A stretch of DNA of 64,000 nt from Lingula anatina (Eukaryota; Brachiopoda; Lingulata; Lingulida; Lingulidae), in the NCBI RefSeq assembly GCF_001039355.2, contig NW_019773637.1, forward strand, positions 411,988 to 475,987. The letters run 5' to 3'. Position 1 is the first letter of the stretch; every line of letters begins with the position of its first letter. Below, piece after piece: positions 24,764-37,412 of the stretch. The notes under the pieces were generated by a model, which saw only the letters and a program-made list of their open reading frames with translations, searched no databases and was not told the DNA's origin. The translations under genes were made by a program, and so were the position numbers.

Positions 24764-27700
24764 AAAAAAAAATCAAAATAATCCTAAAATTTTGCTTCAT
24801 GGCATCTTTTTGAAAGGGAAAGGAGGGCAAGAGCGTTTAGGACAGGTAAGAGGAATGAAAAAAAAATGGAAGAACCAGAAGAAGAAGAAGAAACTCTGGA
24901 GGAAGGGGTGGCAAATATACAACACATGAAGAGACACCTTAGCTGTCTCCGCCATGGTGGTTTCCTTCTGCATGCGTGGTTTCTTAGCTGGGGGCTCAGC
25001 TTGGATTTCTTCAATTTTCTTCTGCTGTCCCCTGGTTTGTGCATCTTCGTCTGGTTTGCCAACAGAAGCCAAGATGGCTGCACCCTCCTGGAATGATAAC
25101 GAAGAATCTGCCCTTTATACTGTGATGATCTCAATCTGATGGACCCAGAGTGTCTCTGATTTTATTGCTACATCTTCAGAAATACTGACCATTGTGGTCG
25201 GACTCTGCCAAAAGTGACCACAAGCAACACTTGATTGTTGAAATCCTGAAATTCAACCTCTTACATACTAAATATTTTATATTTCACACTTTATAAATTT
25301 CTAGATGCCAACTTTCCAAGTAAAGTATCACCTAATCATTTTTCTTTAATTCTACTTTAAAATTTTTTCTATCAGTGCTTTCTTCTAAATCTGCTGTTTT
25401 TAACATATTACAATTAAATTTGATTAATAGCCAATAAAAAGATCAGGCAAGAGTTTTCTACAAAAACCAATTTTCTAAGCCTATTAAGCTTCTGTTAAAT
25501 AACATCGCCTCTGGTGTAAAAACTAGCAGTACTTCTAGTAAATATACCCTCTAATAATAATAATATCAAGCAACCGCCATCTTTCCTATAGAGACATACA
25601 GTAAGTGGGGGGGGAATACCTTTACAATTATTTACAAAATCGCTGCTACCAGAACCAAATGGCTAAAACATTATTCTACCTATCTCATCGGTACATTTAC
25701 ACTGAAACTCATTTCCCACAATTTTTCAGTTTATCTAACAGTCATGAAGCTATAAATGCAGTTCATATAACATTAATGTAGTTAGCCATTGAGAAGGGCT
25801 ACAGACTGGTATCTTAATTTTTTTTTTCGCTTGGGATGCAGTTTAGATTTTATCAACAAAAACTAAATTATCCCTTCCTTCAATAATTCTCTATTTTAGG
25901 GGCCATATCTCTTAACAAAATACTAAGTTTAAAATGCTGTAAGTCGTTATTTTCTCAAAAAAAAAAAAAAAAAAAAAAAAGAAGGAATTTTTACTATTGT
26001 ATTGCAAACAAAAAATTGAAAATTAGCTCGAAACCATATTGTAATCACTTCCTAAATTTCAAACCGGAGAAAGTGGTCATTAAATCCTTGGATGAGACCA
26101 CTAATTAGGCTTGTTTATATGTCATATGTAACCTGTACAGCTATAAAGATTCTGATGATTGACTGGATAAAAGAAAAAAAAAACATATATAGACTATGTC
26201 ATTTACAAAAATGAAAATAAAATTATACAAAGATATATTGGTATTCCCCCACCTTGAAGATATCAAAGGCAATATTTCCCCTGCCCAGAGATAGCCATGC
26301 ACCACAGCATAATAATAATAATAATAATAGTAATAATAGTTATTATAATAATATCTGGCAACTCGACAGTGCTTGGTTTGGCGATAACATTGGACAAATT
26401 GTTTAAAGCATTAGTCGATTTCCTTGGCATGCCTCTATCAAGTTATTATATTTGTTGATGTTATCTGAATGACCCAATCTTTCTAATAAGCATTTTTTAA
26501 AATTTCTTATCTAGTTATCTAGGACTTTATGACACCTGAAGCACCTTTGGTAGCTCGTCTTTATAGGTAATTCCTATAGCCAACTTTCCCACCCCTTTGA
26601 TGCTTTTAAAATTTTATTTCCAAAATATAATTAACCTTTTTTTTAAAGAATTAATGCAATCTTATGACACACAACAGTGAAAGTTGTGCACGACTCATAA
26701 CTGCCCTTAAAACTCAGTGGTCTACTACCCACAAATGGCTGCCATATTAATTTAGAGAATATCATGAATTGTAAAGTGGGATTATTTCAACTTCAGTGTG
26801 TTCTTGTTCACAATCAGAATGGAATAAAACCTATTCCAGACACCATAATGATGTAATATTATAAAAATAACATAAATTATCAATAAAACAAAATGAAAAT
26901 CTAATAAAATATTTATGAAAATTTATACTAAAAATTAATCTAAAATGTGAAAAAAAAATTAACATAAAAAAAATAAATAAATGAGGAAAAAAAATCTCAA
27001 ACATAGGATCCCCCTCCCTACGATCATTCATGTGACAAAGCACGAACATTTCTGCACCTTCGCTGTTCCTGCTTTTTTCCGGGCAGACGGCCCTCGTTTG
27101 GGTGAGGGAGAAGCCTTTGTTGGTGACTTTTGGGACGGAGAAGGAGATTCTTCAACTTGTGTTTTTATTGTCGCATAACGATGATCACCCAAATTCGGCG
27201 ATACAGGCTCTTCAGGTGCCTGGAACAGGGAAAGGGTACAGCCTTCAGACCCTAACATTTTTTTCTCCTCTTAAATATAGAGGATTCTAGCACAGGCCCT
27301 CCCTCCAGCTGTTTTTAGTTTGGTTCAAATTTTGGATTTTTGAACTACACCACAAAGTCTCTCAAATAAAACCTTTTAGAATGTCTGGAAAATTTGCAAT
27401 AGTTTGGTTTTGTAATGTTTTTTTTTTCATGCCCTACTTTAATCAAAGTAATGCTAAAAAATGCACAATGCATTATGATATTGTTGATACTATTGCATAC
27501 AGATAGGATTTCTATAGAATACAGCACCATCTGGTGGCTGTGACCCTAACTATTGAGAACTTTTGTATACAAAACACTAGAGCCCTCTATATGCCATAAA
27601 CCTGACTAAAACATAAAGATACTATACAATAAGCTTAAAAGGTATACAACTACAGCCATATAATTTATATTTTGGCATGCCTAAGAAAGCAAATACAATA

Positions 27701-30655
27701 ATACAAGACAAAATGGCAATGGGTAGATGATTTTTTTTACCCAACACTATATTTTTTCTTTCTGTAAATGATTAAATAAAAAGTAATTTCTGAAAATCTT
27801 TTCAATTTTTGAAAATTTGTTCAAACCTTTAAAATTTTTACCAATATACAAGTACAAAATTCACAACATGCTGAGAATGTAATCCAGCCCAAGCTCAGCA
27901 GCAAAATGTAGGTATAAATTGTGAGGATTAGTTTACAAGACAACTTTTTGTTATTTTTGGGATCACACATAACCATGTTATTAGAAAAATCATGTTAAGA
28001 AACATCAAACTGTGCACTGTCTTATTTTTCCTATTTTTATTTATTAGTCCAAGTCCAACACAAATCCCGGTTCAAACCCCTTCTAGAGACCATGAATAAA
28101 TAAATAAATATTAAAAAACAAAACAATTGTGCATCAACAAAAACTACAGAAAGCAAAGCAAATGTAATATATCTCCACAGAGACACTCAAACTGAAGTTG
28201 TCACATTAAAGATAATCTTTCAGTTATCTTTTTTTGGTGGTTCTAAGTCAATCTTGGGGGGGGGGGGGGGGGAGGTGTGGCTCAGCAATCGGAGAAAAAA
28301 GTCACTGACAGTGGCATCAATAAAGTTTTAAATTATGATTTTTTTTTACTGTATATTAATATCAATGTATTTCACTCTGAATTATTTTAAATAAAAAGAA
28401 AAAAAGGGTGATTTTTCTTAGGATATACTTTGGAAACAATTTGTGGAATTCTTCCACTTTCCTCTCTTTCTCGGTAAGCTCTTTAATTGCTAAAAACAAA
28501 TGTTTGACATTCTTTGTCATGAAATTTTACATTTTAACAGATAAAATAAGATGCAAGAGCTTTTTGATTTTCTTTGGGAAATAAAAATGTTTTGTGGAGA
28601 AAAAAATAATAATCTGGAATAGGTGTTTCAATTCCAAAACTTACAAGGTCTTTCATCAAAAGTTAAAAGTCCAAATTCTTAACTGTCAAGTTTTATCATA
28701 ACATATTAAGCCACACTGGTAATGAAGTTACTAAAAATCTGATTTAATTTCATAAAAGTTGGGTCTAATATAATTCTGCGTTAGGAAGACTTTCAAGATG
28801 TCCAGATCAGAAATAGTCCACAGTATAACTTCAGGGACTCCTTTCACAAAAGAACTTTAGCCCAAAATACATCTTAACTTTAAGACAAACTTTTCACTTG
28901 GCCTAATTCAGTCAGAGATAAAATCAAAGTTATCCATTTAAATTAAATTAAGTATTGGCCTTGTCTTTCCATGATCCCAACATTTCATTTCACTGCCGAT
29001 TCTTCTTGGGTTAAAGTAGACTAAAATTTAAGTCTGAAAGTTAAGATTAATTTTTGGGCTAAAGTTCTTCTGGGAAATGGGGCACTTGCAAAAGATTTGA
29101 GTGTCTCTGTGGATGGCTAGTAGATATATTCACAGCACAGCGTAATCACAACAATAACCTTTCTCTTGGCTCCGACATTCACTGCCATCACGGGAGTGGA
29201 TTTTTGCTGTGGAGGGCGAACAACAGGGGGCGCTGGTTTTGGGGGTGAGGCAGAAGGGCCGGTTTGCTGCTGAAGGTTGACAACAATGGGAGCAGGGGGC
29301 TGTTTTGGTGGAGTAGAACGTGGTGGGGAAGACACAACTATAGGGGGCGCTGTTGGTAGTTTGGTTGGCGTGATTTGAACTGGGGATTTTTTGGGCGAGA
29401 CGGGTGGTGAGGAAGATGGCGGTTTTGAGATCACAATAGTCTGAGTGATTGGAGGGCGAAGTGGAGGAGTCATGTGACTGGCTGCTGAGGGGAAGGCCGA
29501 TGTTAACTGGGCCACCGTCACTGGCTTTTGTGCTGGGGGTGGGGTAGTCTGGACAACCGCTTTGGGAGGGGAGATTAAGGGGGGTGTGGCCAAAACCCCG
29601 GGGGGAGCAGCCATGGCCATTATCTTTGGCTGTAGTAGAGTGGGGGCGGGAGGAGCTCCAACCTAAAAATAACATAAAAGAAAAATGAAAATAAAAACAA
29701 GAAAGAAAATCAGATGTATGTATACCTTACCTCTCAAAACCTTTAAAAAAATATCCAAAATGATGTTCATCATAAAATCTTTTCCTGCTTGTTTCTATTT
29801 GAAATCTATAGTTTGATACATTCTGAAAAATCTACCAAACTAATAAGGGTATATAGAACGCTCATAATAAATCCTATAGAGGCAAACCTTGCATGCTCTA
29901 GGCAGACACATGCAAGTTCAAATCATCAGAAACCTACAGTATTTCTCAATGGAAGGGACAGAATATTTGACTGACTTTGTCCTATATTAGTTGATTTTTT
30001 TATTTATTCAGTTTATTGCTTATGTTGATTAAACCAATATCCTAACTAATAATCCATCTTTACATTCCATGAAAAAGCAAAGAGTATTATATGTAACTTG
30101 TCACTCTGCCAATCTACAGTAGCAAAACAATAAGTGAAACAATTACCTCTTTGGATAGATAACTATCAAATTCATTTTTTTTTTTAAATTAAACATAAAC
30201 ACTTAATAAATATAATATATTTGCTGTTTGCCCAATGTCTTAGCTGAAAACATGGGAGTACTCCATTCAATTTCCATAAATCTGTATAGAATTAGCAGCC
30301 ACAGCTTCTAGTTGTTAACCACAAGTTGCCTGCTTACTACAAATAATCACCATCTGACCTCAGGAGAAAAAATTACTACTAACACTGATGTGTAGAGAGT
30401 CTATCTGGCATACTCTGTCATGACACCATCAACACAACCAGGAAACTCTGGATGAGATGGTATTTTTGAAGACTGATGTCTATTTGCTGATACACCTTAA
30501 GAGAGGCCCAACTTTTTTCTCTTCCCATTAAAAATAGAAACTTGGAAAATAATATTTTTATGAACACCACCCCCAATATAAATGGTACACCTGTCTTTCA
30601 AATTGCACCTTTTCATTTCTCTCCCTCCTTCCCACCCCAAAACCACCACAAAAAA

Positions 30656-30707
<52 letters not shown>

Positions 30708-32239
30708 CACTTAATTAGTAAATGAGTAAAAAAAAAAGAAATAAAATTCCAAGCTATTCTATTACTCACCCCTTGTAACCAACCCTTTTCAAATACCCCC
30801 CCCCCTTTCACTCCACCCCACCCCACCTCACCCCCACATATTAATTTTCAACCCACACCTTGGCAGTCCCTATCATGGTGTTGTCTCGTGGCATCTTGGG
30901 TTTGTCATCAGTTGCAGAGGCGGAAGCACTGCCTCCACTATTGTTCAAACCCTGCATGTTCAGCAACGACTCTTTACCCTGGGACTGGAGAAAGCTGATC
31001 CCTTCCTATAACAAAAAAGTATTATTCCAGATAAAAATTTCATTTGAAAAAAATCAAGGATCCAGTTTTTAATAAAAGAATATAGGATCATGTTGAGTGC
31101 AGCAGCATATACAGTGTTTGTGTCTTGCCAGAGTATGCATGTTGGCAAAATAAGTAAGTCTCAGATGTGTATTCTACCTATTTTAACATGGTACCTGTCC
31201 ATGTGATATGTAGACCAAATATATTTGAACTAGTCAGTCTGGGCCAAGAAAACCTGCAAGTGTCTTTGCTTCAGTAAATACTTGAACAAACAAAGGTCAG
31301 TAGAAGCAAGAGATCGAATGTCTTTCAGGAGGGACAAACATCACAATTATTGACCAGTTGAACTCTTTCTATTATTGTAGACTTGGCTGTCCTGTACGCC
31401 ACTAAGATGAATTCATTTTCATAAAATTCAACATATTATTGGATGATAATAAATGAAAGAAGTTTATAGCAATTGGCAGATGTATGAAAAACGACTCATT
31501 TTTGTTGTAAAATAGATTCTGATTCTCAGTAACAAGATTTTTTAAAAATATTGCATGCAAATTATACAGCAATGTTGTAAGGAGAGATACAAGGATTATA
31601 ATGACACTCAATATTGAAGATAACTAAGGCATATACAGGTTGGCTTTATAAATGCCAGGTAGGGCTCGAAGAGTAATAAATGCGAAGAAATCCTGATATG
31701 GTTTGGAAAGGGTTAATATGACTGAAAATTTAACAAATAAAACTTTTTTATACAAAAGGAAATAAAAATACATAATCTATAGAGTAAAAAGCCGTGGTTA
31801 TCAAGCACCATTACAAAAAATATCTGAAATGATCTCAGTGAATGGTAAAAAGATCGATAGTTAACTTATCCACTTAGTAATACGGCAACTTGACCTTCTT
31901 GAAGTCGCCATCTTGAATCAAATCAACAATTTTCAATCATTTATTATCGATCCACATTTCATAGCTAAGGCCTAAAACCTCACGCTTATGATACTTTATT
32001 CAGTCAAGAACCACCAGGACTAAAATTTGACTCTTAAATATCGATATTTTTTGAAAAAATAAAATTTCCGCACAGGCAGGGGTTGGCGAAAACACGTTCA
32101 ACTTTGTACTACCGGCTTTGGACAAAGATGCGCATTTTTAGAGTCATGTATCTTTTGAGAAAAAACATGGATTTTAACCAACCTTTGCAGTTTGCTGCAT
32201 GGTATTGTCTCTTGTTAGTTGGGGTGCACCGTCTGCCAT
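22500..32239 (-). CDS. Proline-rich AT-hook protein with a repeated exon-end motif
   Basis: Eight in-phase exons give 464 residues: 32183-32239, 30859-31005, 29159-29662, 27058-27219, 24938-25087, 24543-24663, 23458-23591, 22500-22619. Exon 3 (168 residues) is almost pure Pro/Thr/Ser/Val. Exon 4 has SPxK/SPKR repeats. The end carries GKGRGRPKKN, an AT-hook core, preceded by KKGRGAGKP. Exons 1, 2, 4 and 5 each end exactly in TAK, and three of these read (K/R)(D/E)(N/T)TM..TAK (residues 10-19, 59-68, 331-340), pointing to exon duplication. SPK motifs and an AT-hook suggest a nuclear DNA-minor-groove binding protein; that is inference. I do not recognise an orthologue. Donor 3 (GTTATT) is weak. 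A truncating microexon lies at 24465-24480. Confidence 0.75.
22955..23166. mobile_element. MITE, 'GATCGATC' family, copy in AT-hook gene intron
   Basis: Left ATTCCCAGAGCTTTTAGATC and right GATCGATCTAATCTCTGGGA are inverted. The inner blocks GGAGTCTCACTA, GGCTTAAATGTCTGTC and the opposing GCTGACAGC are shared with the element at 23973-24185. Confidence 0.65.
23942..24350. mobile_element. MITE of the 5291-5471 family, interrupted by another MITE
   Basis: The flanks read GCATTCAGAACAGCGGACTA on the left and TGTTGTTTTGAATGCACTC on the right, matching the ends of 5291-5471. Internal ACTAAAAAGC, GATTACGCAACAAGCA and GGCCATATTTAAT also match. The 213-bp insertion at 23973-24185 splits it. Confidence 0.7.
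23973..24185. mobile_element. MITE, 'GATCGATC' family, nested copy with flanking duplication
   Basis: It is inserted in the older element and flanked by the direct repeat CTAATAGATC (23963-23972 and 24186-24195). The ends are ATTCCCACAGATATTTAG and, inverted, TTTCCACAGATTTAG. The 10-bp repeat may be a target-site duplication, or a shorter one overlapping the element end. Confidence 0.7.
24465..24480 (-). other. 16-nt candidate poison microexon
   Basis: On the minus strand a branch-point-like TCTAAT and a CATCTCTTTCCAG acceptor precede TTCTTGGAAAAGCAGG, followed by a GTGAGC donor. Skipping joins the flanking exons in frame. Inclusion shifts the frame and gives a TAA two bases into the next exon, so the product would end near residue 386 without the AT-hook. 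Confidence 0.45.
24687..24760. repeat. (TA)n microsatellite
   Basis: About 37 uninterrupted TA units, inside an intron of the AT-hook gene just upstream of the exon ending at 24663. Confidence 0.95.
28176..29114. repeat. Inverted-repeat-bounded segment with an internal hairpin
   Basis: CCACAGAGACACTCAAA (28176-28192) is matched by TTTGAGTGTCTCTGTGG near 29098-29114. Inside, AACTTTAGCCCAAAATACAT (from about 28853) is matched by the reverse complement of the segment ending GGGCTAAAGTT near 29068. It lies in an intron next to exon 3 of the AT-hook gene. It may be a further nonautonomous element. Confidence 0.5.
30653..30706. repeat. (AAAT)n microsatellite
   Basis: Thirteen or so AAAT units in an intron. 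Similar tracts occur at 16184-16246, 39168-39202 and 46268-46292. Confidence 0.9.
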
Positions 32240-32425
32240 GGTGAACCTTTTTTACCGCCTTAATCTGTGAATGTAATGACCCCTCAAAATGCAACTCCGA
32301 CACGAGGTCCCCTGATCTGGGAGTACGCGAAGCTTGATCATGTGAGCAAATGCTGCAGCCCGATTGGACATTTTGGTCTTGAAAACGAGGCCATCTCAGA
32401 GTTCGGCAAAATGACGTCATACGGC
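32240..32425 (-). promoter_or_regulatory. Putative promoter of the AT-hook gene
   Basis: Upstream of the start codon at 32239 are an inverted CCAAT box (GATTGG, near 32371), a TCATGTGA (near 32338) and a perfect cAMP-response element TGACGTCA (32412-32419). The region is less AT-rich than its surroundings. Function is inferred from motifs. Confidence 0.4.
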
Positions 32426-34249
32426 GCGTCAATGAACACGTTGCGATTTGTTTTGGTTTGTTTTTGATCTGTGTTTTGCATAAAACAACGATTGAAATAT
32501 TTTCTTGATAAAAAATCGGTCGTTTCACTGTTTGGCACACATCAAACTTTTGTTTGTTTCGTGTGTCAATGTAATTACAATCAATTTACATTCAAAATAA
32601 ATGATTTTTATTTTTCATAACATTAATTATTTCTTTAATAAATAATTATAGTGTTTTTAAAAACTATACATTTTTAATATTATTTTAATATGTTGCTTCA
32701 TACTCGAGTTTGTTTATTTTACTGCATCCTAAATTCTGATTATTCATGACAACTGTAAAATAAACTAACTGTGATTTTTTTGCTTTACATTTCATGTCAG
32801 AAGATCATAAGATCATAAATTTATTCAGCCATTAATATATAAATATAAAAATTCATATAGAAATTGGACTGCTATTCAGGTTATAAATTATAAAATTCCA
32901 TTTTTGTTGTTAAAGGTTCGAAGGTTCAAACAATAAATTTATTCTGAAGCATGCCATTTGATGTATAAAAGGTAAAGGAAGAAAGGGCAGGACCACTCCA
33001 CTTAATCACATTTAGAGAAATGTATTCCAATAGACTGACTTGTCACTTTCTTGTGCCTCCTTCATTGAAACACAGACATTTTTAGACATGGTTAGTAGGA
33101 ACAAAGTATTTTACCAAATACAAAACCACAAAAAATTGCTTTTTTATAATTTTTTTTTTGCTTTGATATCAACTTAAAAAAAGATGGGAACCTAACAGTG
33201 TGTATTTCTATCTTTTTTTTTTACTAAATAGAATTAAAAATTAAAACTTCACTAAAATATCAAGACGCAAAACATCACTGGACAAATGCACATTCCCAAA
33301 TTATCCTTTGTTGAGGGGTTATTTTCTTTGAATCCAAACAAACTTTCACAGTTCCATTTCTCAATACATTTTATAATTTCAAAAGGTTTGTGAAAAGTAA
33401 CATTGTACTCTTTAATACTTTTCTAGCATTAATTAATAAATTATTGATGAAGAAAGTATATTTATGACAATTTCCCCATTTTAAAGTTTGTACTTGTAAC
33501 TGTTTTTCATCCAGCAATCTGAGATTGATATGCTGTTTAAATCATCATCAGAAACCTAGCAATCTCTTACAACTCTTTTTATAGGGCTAATAAATATTAT
33601 TGGGCCATCATCAGACCTTCATTGTTTGTCATTTAATGAAACAAAAGTGTCTTTTGAAAATTCAAAAAGTAACAATGTCTTATATAACAATTTTCACAAT
33701 TCTTGTGTTACTTTCAATTTAATGCTTCACCTGTATCTTTTACCTTTCCTTCAAGACAAATAAATGCAGTGCATTTTTTTACAATTAAATAATTATTGTT
33801 TCAATAATATTTATTTATTTATTTTTATGTAGAATTTAGCCATTACATTATTCTTATTTCAGTACATTTATACCAGCCATTTTGCTAGTACCAGCTGGCG
33901 CCTAAGCTGCAAAAAAATAAACATTATTTTTGTTTACTTATCTATCTATCTATCTAACTATCTAACTCTCTTGTACACTGTCCCACCCTACCTGTATCAA
34001 GAAATCTTTAGGCAAAATAAATTTTTGGTGTACCTTTTTTTATTCCTTTGGAATATGTAGTGTTTTTTTTTTTTTTTTTTTTTTTATTGATATTGTCATA
34101 AACAACAAACATTGTTTTTCCATTATTTATTTAACCCTCTTTGTGGAATGTGACTGTCATGCAAGCAAAATAATGGGAACAGCTTCACTAATGTTGAAAA
34201 GAAAATACAAATAAATCAATAAATTAATAATATTTGTAAAGGCAATCTA
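32426..34249. other. AT-rich intergenic stretch
   Basis: No exon or clear element is seen. It contains a short (TATC)n near 33940-33960, a run of about 25 T near 34060-34085, and AATAAA on the minus strand at 34083-34088. That hexamer lies about 165 nt beyond the stop of the minus-strand gene at 34250 and could be its polyadenylation signal. Confidence 0.45.
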
Positions 34250-35495
34250 TTAAAAGAATTCTCCTAGGGATATACTGTCTAAAATATATTTCAATTTCAT
34301 TGTGGTAAAGGGAAATTTTTTCCTACTCAAGAATCTTTGCTTGACTTGTCCCTGCATCTGGATAAGATGTCTAATTACATTTTTAATTTCATAAGTTAGT
34401 TTACAATGACACACTGGCTGGTCAAATAGAACAACATAACCTTCTGGACCTTCACCTACATGGCTTTGTTTTACACATGGCAATGACATGGTGTTTTGAA
34501 TGGGGGCCCTGTACCATGTATAATATATACATTGTGATCTGCCATGAAAACTGAGAAGATAGTAACCACACTAGGTATGCTTCAGACAAACTTTTACTTA
34601 ACATGATTTAATGAGTTTTATTGTTTTTAAGATCTGAATTGTGGAAATAACCTTTAAATTCTGTATAATTGAAAGATATAAACTTGACTACCAGTATTGG
34701 GGATTTTCAAACGTGTGGTGAGTTCCTTAAACTAAATACCCGCAAATAATCAAGTAAGAAAATGAATTACACCAATTAACATAAATTGCACAATATTGAG
34801 TAAAAAATTCACCATCAAAGCCAGTTCTGAAGCTAGTTTGCTATAACAGCAATTTTATTTTGGACCAACCAGATGCTACAGATTTTTTTCTTGAGGCAAA
34901 AAAAAAAAAAAAAAAAAATCTGTTTTCAAAGACAACCAATCAGATGTTGATCTGCACATTTTTTTTTAAATTGGTTAAAACAAAAATATGTAGGCTAGAC
35001 CCCCAGTATGGAAGAGAAATACATGTAGACCACAGTTAGCTGTAAATCCCAGCAATTCACAACTTTTCATTTGATCTGTAATGGAACACAGTGTTCACAA
35101 TTTGTTCAACAATGTCAAATCTGATATCATTAAGTCATTTGTGCCACTGTCACTGTTAACTTCTGTATAAAAAGCCCCATTCAACTTACTGAATTGTTTA
35201 AGATGATCACACCCTTACGCAACAGTCTATCTTTCCTGTGCCCATGACAACACAAGTACGATAAAGACTTAGCAGCATTAGTTAAAACACAGTCTTCAAC
35301 TGATGATATTCTGCAAGAGACAATGCAATCAACAGGCTCATCAGTGTGGGAATGCATTTCTAGTTGCAATTTTTCTTTCACCATCTGTGCGCCAATGTGT
35401 ATACAACACTTGTCAAAAGATGGGTTGGTAAAAAACACTGAAACATTGCTTGATGAGCATACCGTATCCCATAATGCAACATGGTACATATACAT
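34250..35495 (-). CDS. Unrecognised two-exon gene just downstream of VPS16
   Basis: Exon 1 (35190-35495) ends at a consensus GTAAGT donor after ILNNS. Exon 2 (34250-34570) follows a CATACCTAG acceptor in the same phase and ends in TAA, giving 208 residues. The composition looks protein-like, with many Cys and His residues and stretches such as PSFDKCCIHIG, GHRKDRLLRKG, GEGPEGYVVLFDQPVCHCK and KLKYILDSI. The start is uncertain: the frame is open 11 codons further up and an acceptor-like CACTGCAG lies at 35509-35516, so an upstream exon is possible. The ATG lies only 90 bp beyond the VPS16 stop on the same strand, so it overlaps the VPS16 3' UTR or shares its transcript. I recognise no domain. 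Confidence 0.5.
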
Positions 35496-35584
35496 TAAAA
35501 ATTTCCCTGCAGTGTGAAAATTTCGCACTGCATTTCTGTTGTTTTGAGGTCAATTTGATACGCTTGTCCAATAAAACACTATTG

Positions 35585-37368
35585 TTATCTTTTAGCGCCA
35601 AGCTGTGATTTCATGCCCGTTATTTGCGTAACAACGTCCTTATGCATTGGTCCACACTTGGAGAGGACAAAGTTGAGCTCCTCCTCATTTCTCTGTTGAA
35701 ATGCTATCTCAGCTGCTTCCTTCAACTGACTAAAAAATAAGGCAACAAGACATCATTAATTAAACTAACCTTAAATGGTTGTACTAAAACATCATGAAAC
35801 TAAGTTTTTTGGGTTCAAGTCAACAATATATTTGGAAACTGTAAAAAAAAAGAAACTTAAAAACATTTGGATGAAAAGCTATATCCACCCCCACCCCCCT
35901 CCCCCCCCCCCCCAAAAAAAAAAAAATCTTAACCTAAATATAGGGTGAATTCAATAGTATATAGGTTTTTGTATCTTTAAGGATTCAACATTCATTGCTT
36001 CTGCTGTCAGAAAATAAATAATGCTGAGCTTTGAAATTAAAACAAATTAACCTCTGTCTTTGACTAAAAATTTTGATAATAACAACAATGATACTAGGGT
36101 ACACAATAATTTTTTTCAATTGTAAACTTGTCTATTAAACTTTTTTCAAGAAACTGTTATTTGGATTAATTATGTACTTTTGTTTTACTCCACAAACTTC
36201 AGAATTTCACTCTGGGAATGAATCTAATGAAAAGATGTTTTCAGTTTTCAATGTTCTGCTCTCTGAGAGAGAGAGAGAGAGAGAGAGAGAATAAAAGTTG
36301 AGAGAGAGAGAGAAAGAGAGAATAAAAGGGGTGAGAGAGAGCGAGAACCTGAGAAAAAGAATCTCCTTTGGCACAAAAACAGAAACTTTGATAACATAAG
36401 AAGAAAACATGATAAAAAGATTTATTATATAAAAATGAAGTGGAAAATATTGGAGATTACATGATAATTTTAACCTACCCCACTCGAACATGACACTTGA
36501 CTTTGTTCTCTGGCGCCACTCTGGTGAGATATTTGGTGGCCTCGAAACGATTGTGATTTTCCATACACACCTCTATGAATGGCTGCAATTAATTTCACAA
36601 TTTCACTAAAACTATCTCTATAACTCTTACATATATATCAGGATAGCAGCAACTGCTTTTTGTAATTAAAAACAAAACTTTTTTCCTTAACAAATGTGAA
36701 AATTTTAAGGAAGCAAATCTTTCTTTTTAAAATATTTTACTTTACCCGAAATATATCCCTACCTGTTCATTAATTTAAAGGGATAACAACTGTTCTTTTT
36801 GGAAAAAAAAAGAATGGATGTCGTGGGTTAAACAACAATTTCCCCATACTTACCAATGATTAAAGAATTCCACCCTGAACTTCAGAGATAACTTGAAACT
36901 TAGTGTAGAGGTACATGTAAGTTTTAACTTATCTCTGAAGCTCAGGGTGAGGAATCCACTCCTCAATGCAGATTTCAGAATAATTGTGATAAATACTGTT
37001 TTGGTGGTAAAATTTAATTAACAATATTTTCTATGTGTTGTATACAAAGTAATTATTGTGAAATATGAATCTCAAACGAAGAGTTGTTATCCCTTTAAAG
37101 TCAACTCTTTACAATTCAAAGGAAACTGTTACTGCATTCTGTCTGTATAAAAGTTAAAATAGTATGGCTGATATTCATGTAAAACTCATGTTAAATATCA
37201 TTTTTCTATGTAAAAAATCATTCAATTTGTTTCTTCATAACTTAAAACATTTTATTTTTACCTCATAACCAATAGGTGACTTCTTAGTTTTGCTAAACCT
37301 ATCGAGTTCCATCCAATCCCCTGCCTCCGCCAGTGCCCGGATCTTTAACCACCAGAATCTGAAGTTTA

Positions 37369-37412
<44 letters not shown>

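Noticed and set aside
24552-24830. ORF with an Ile-Tyr repeat
   Set aside because: It is translation of the (TA)n microsatellite.
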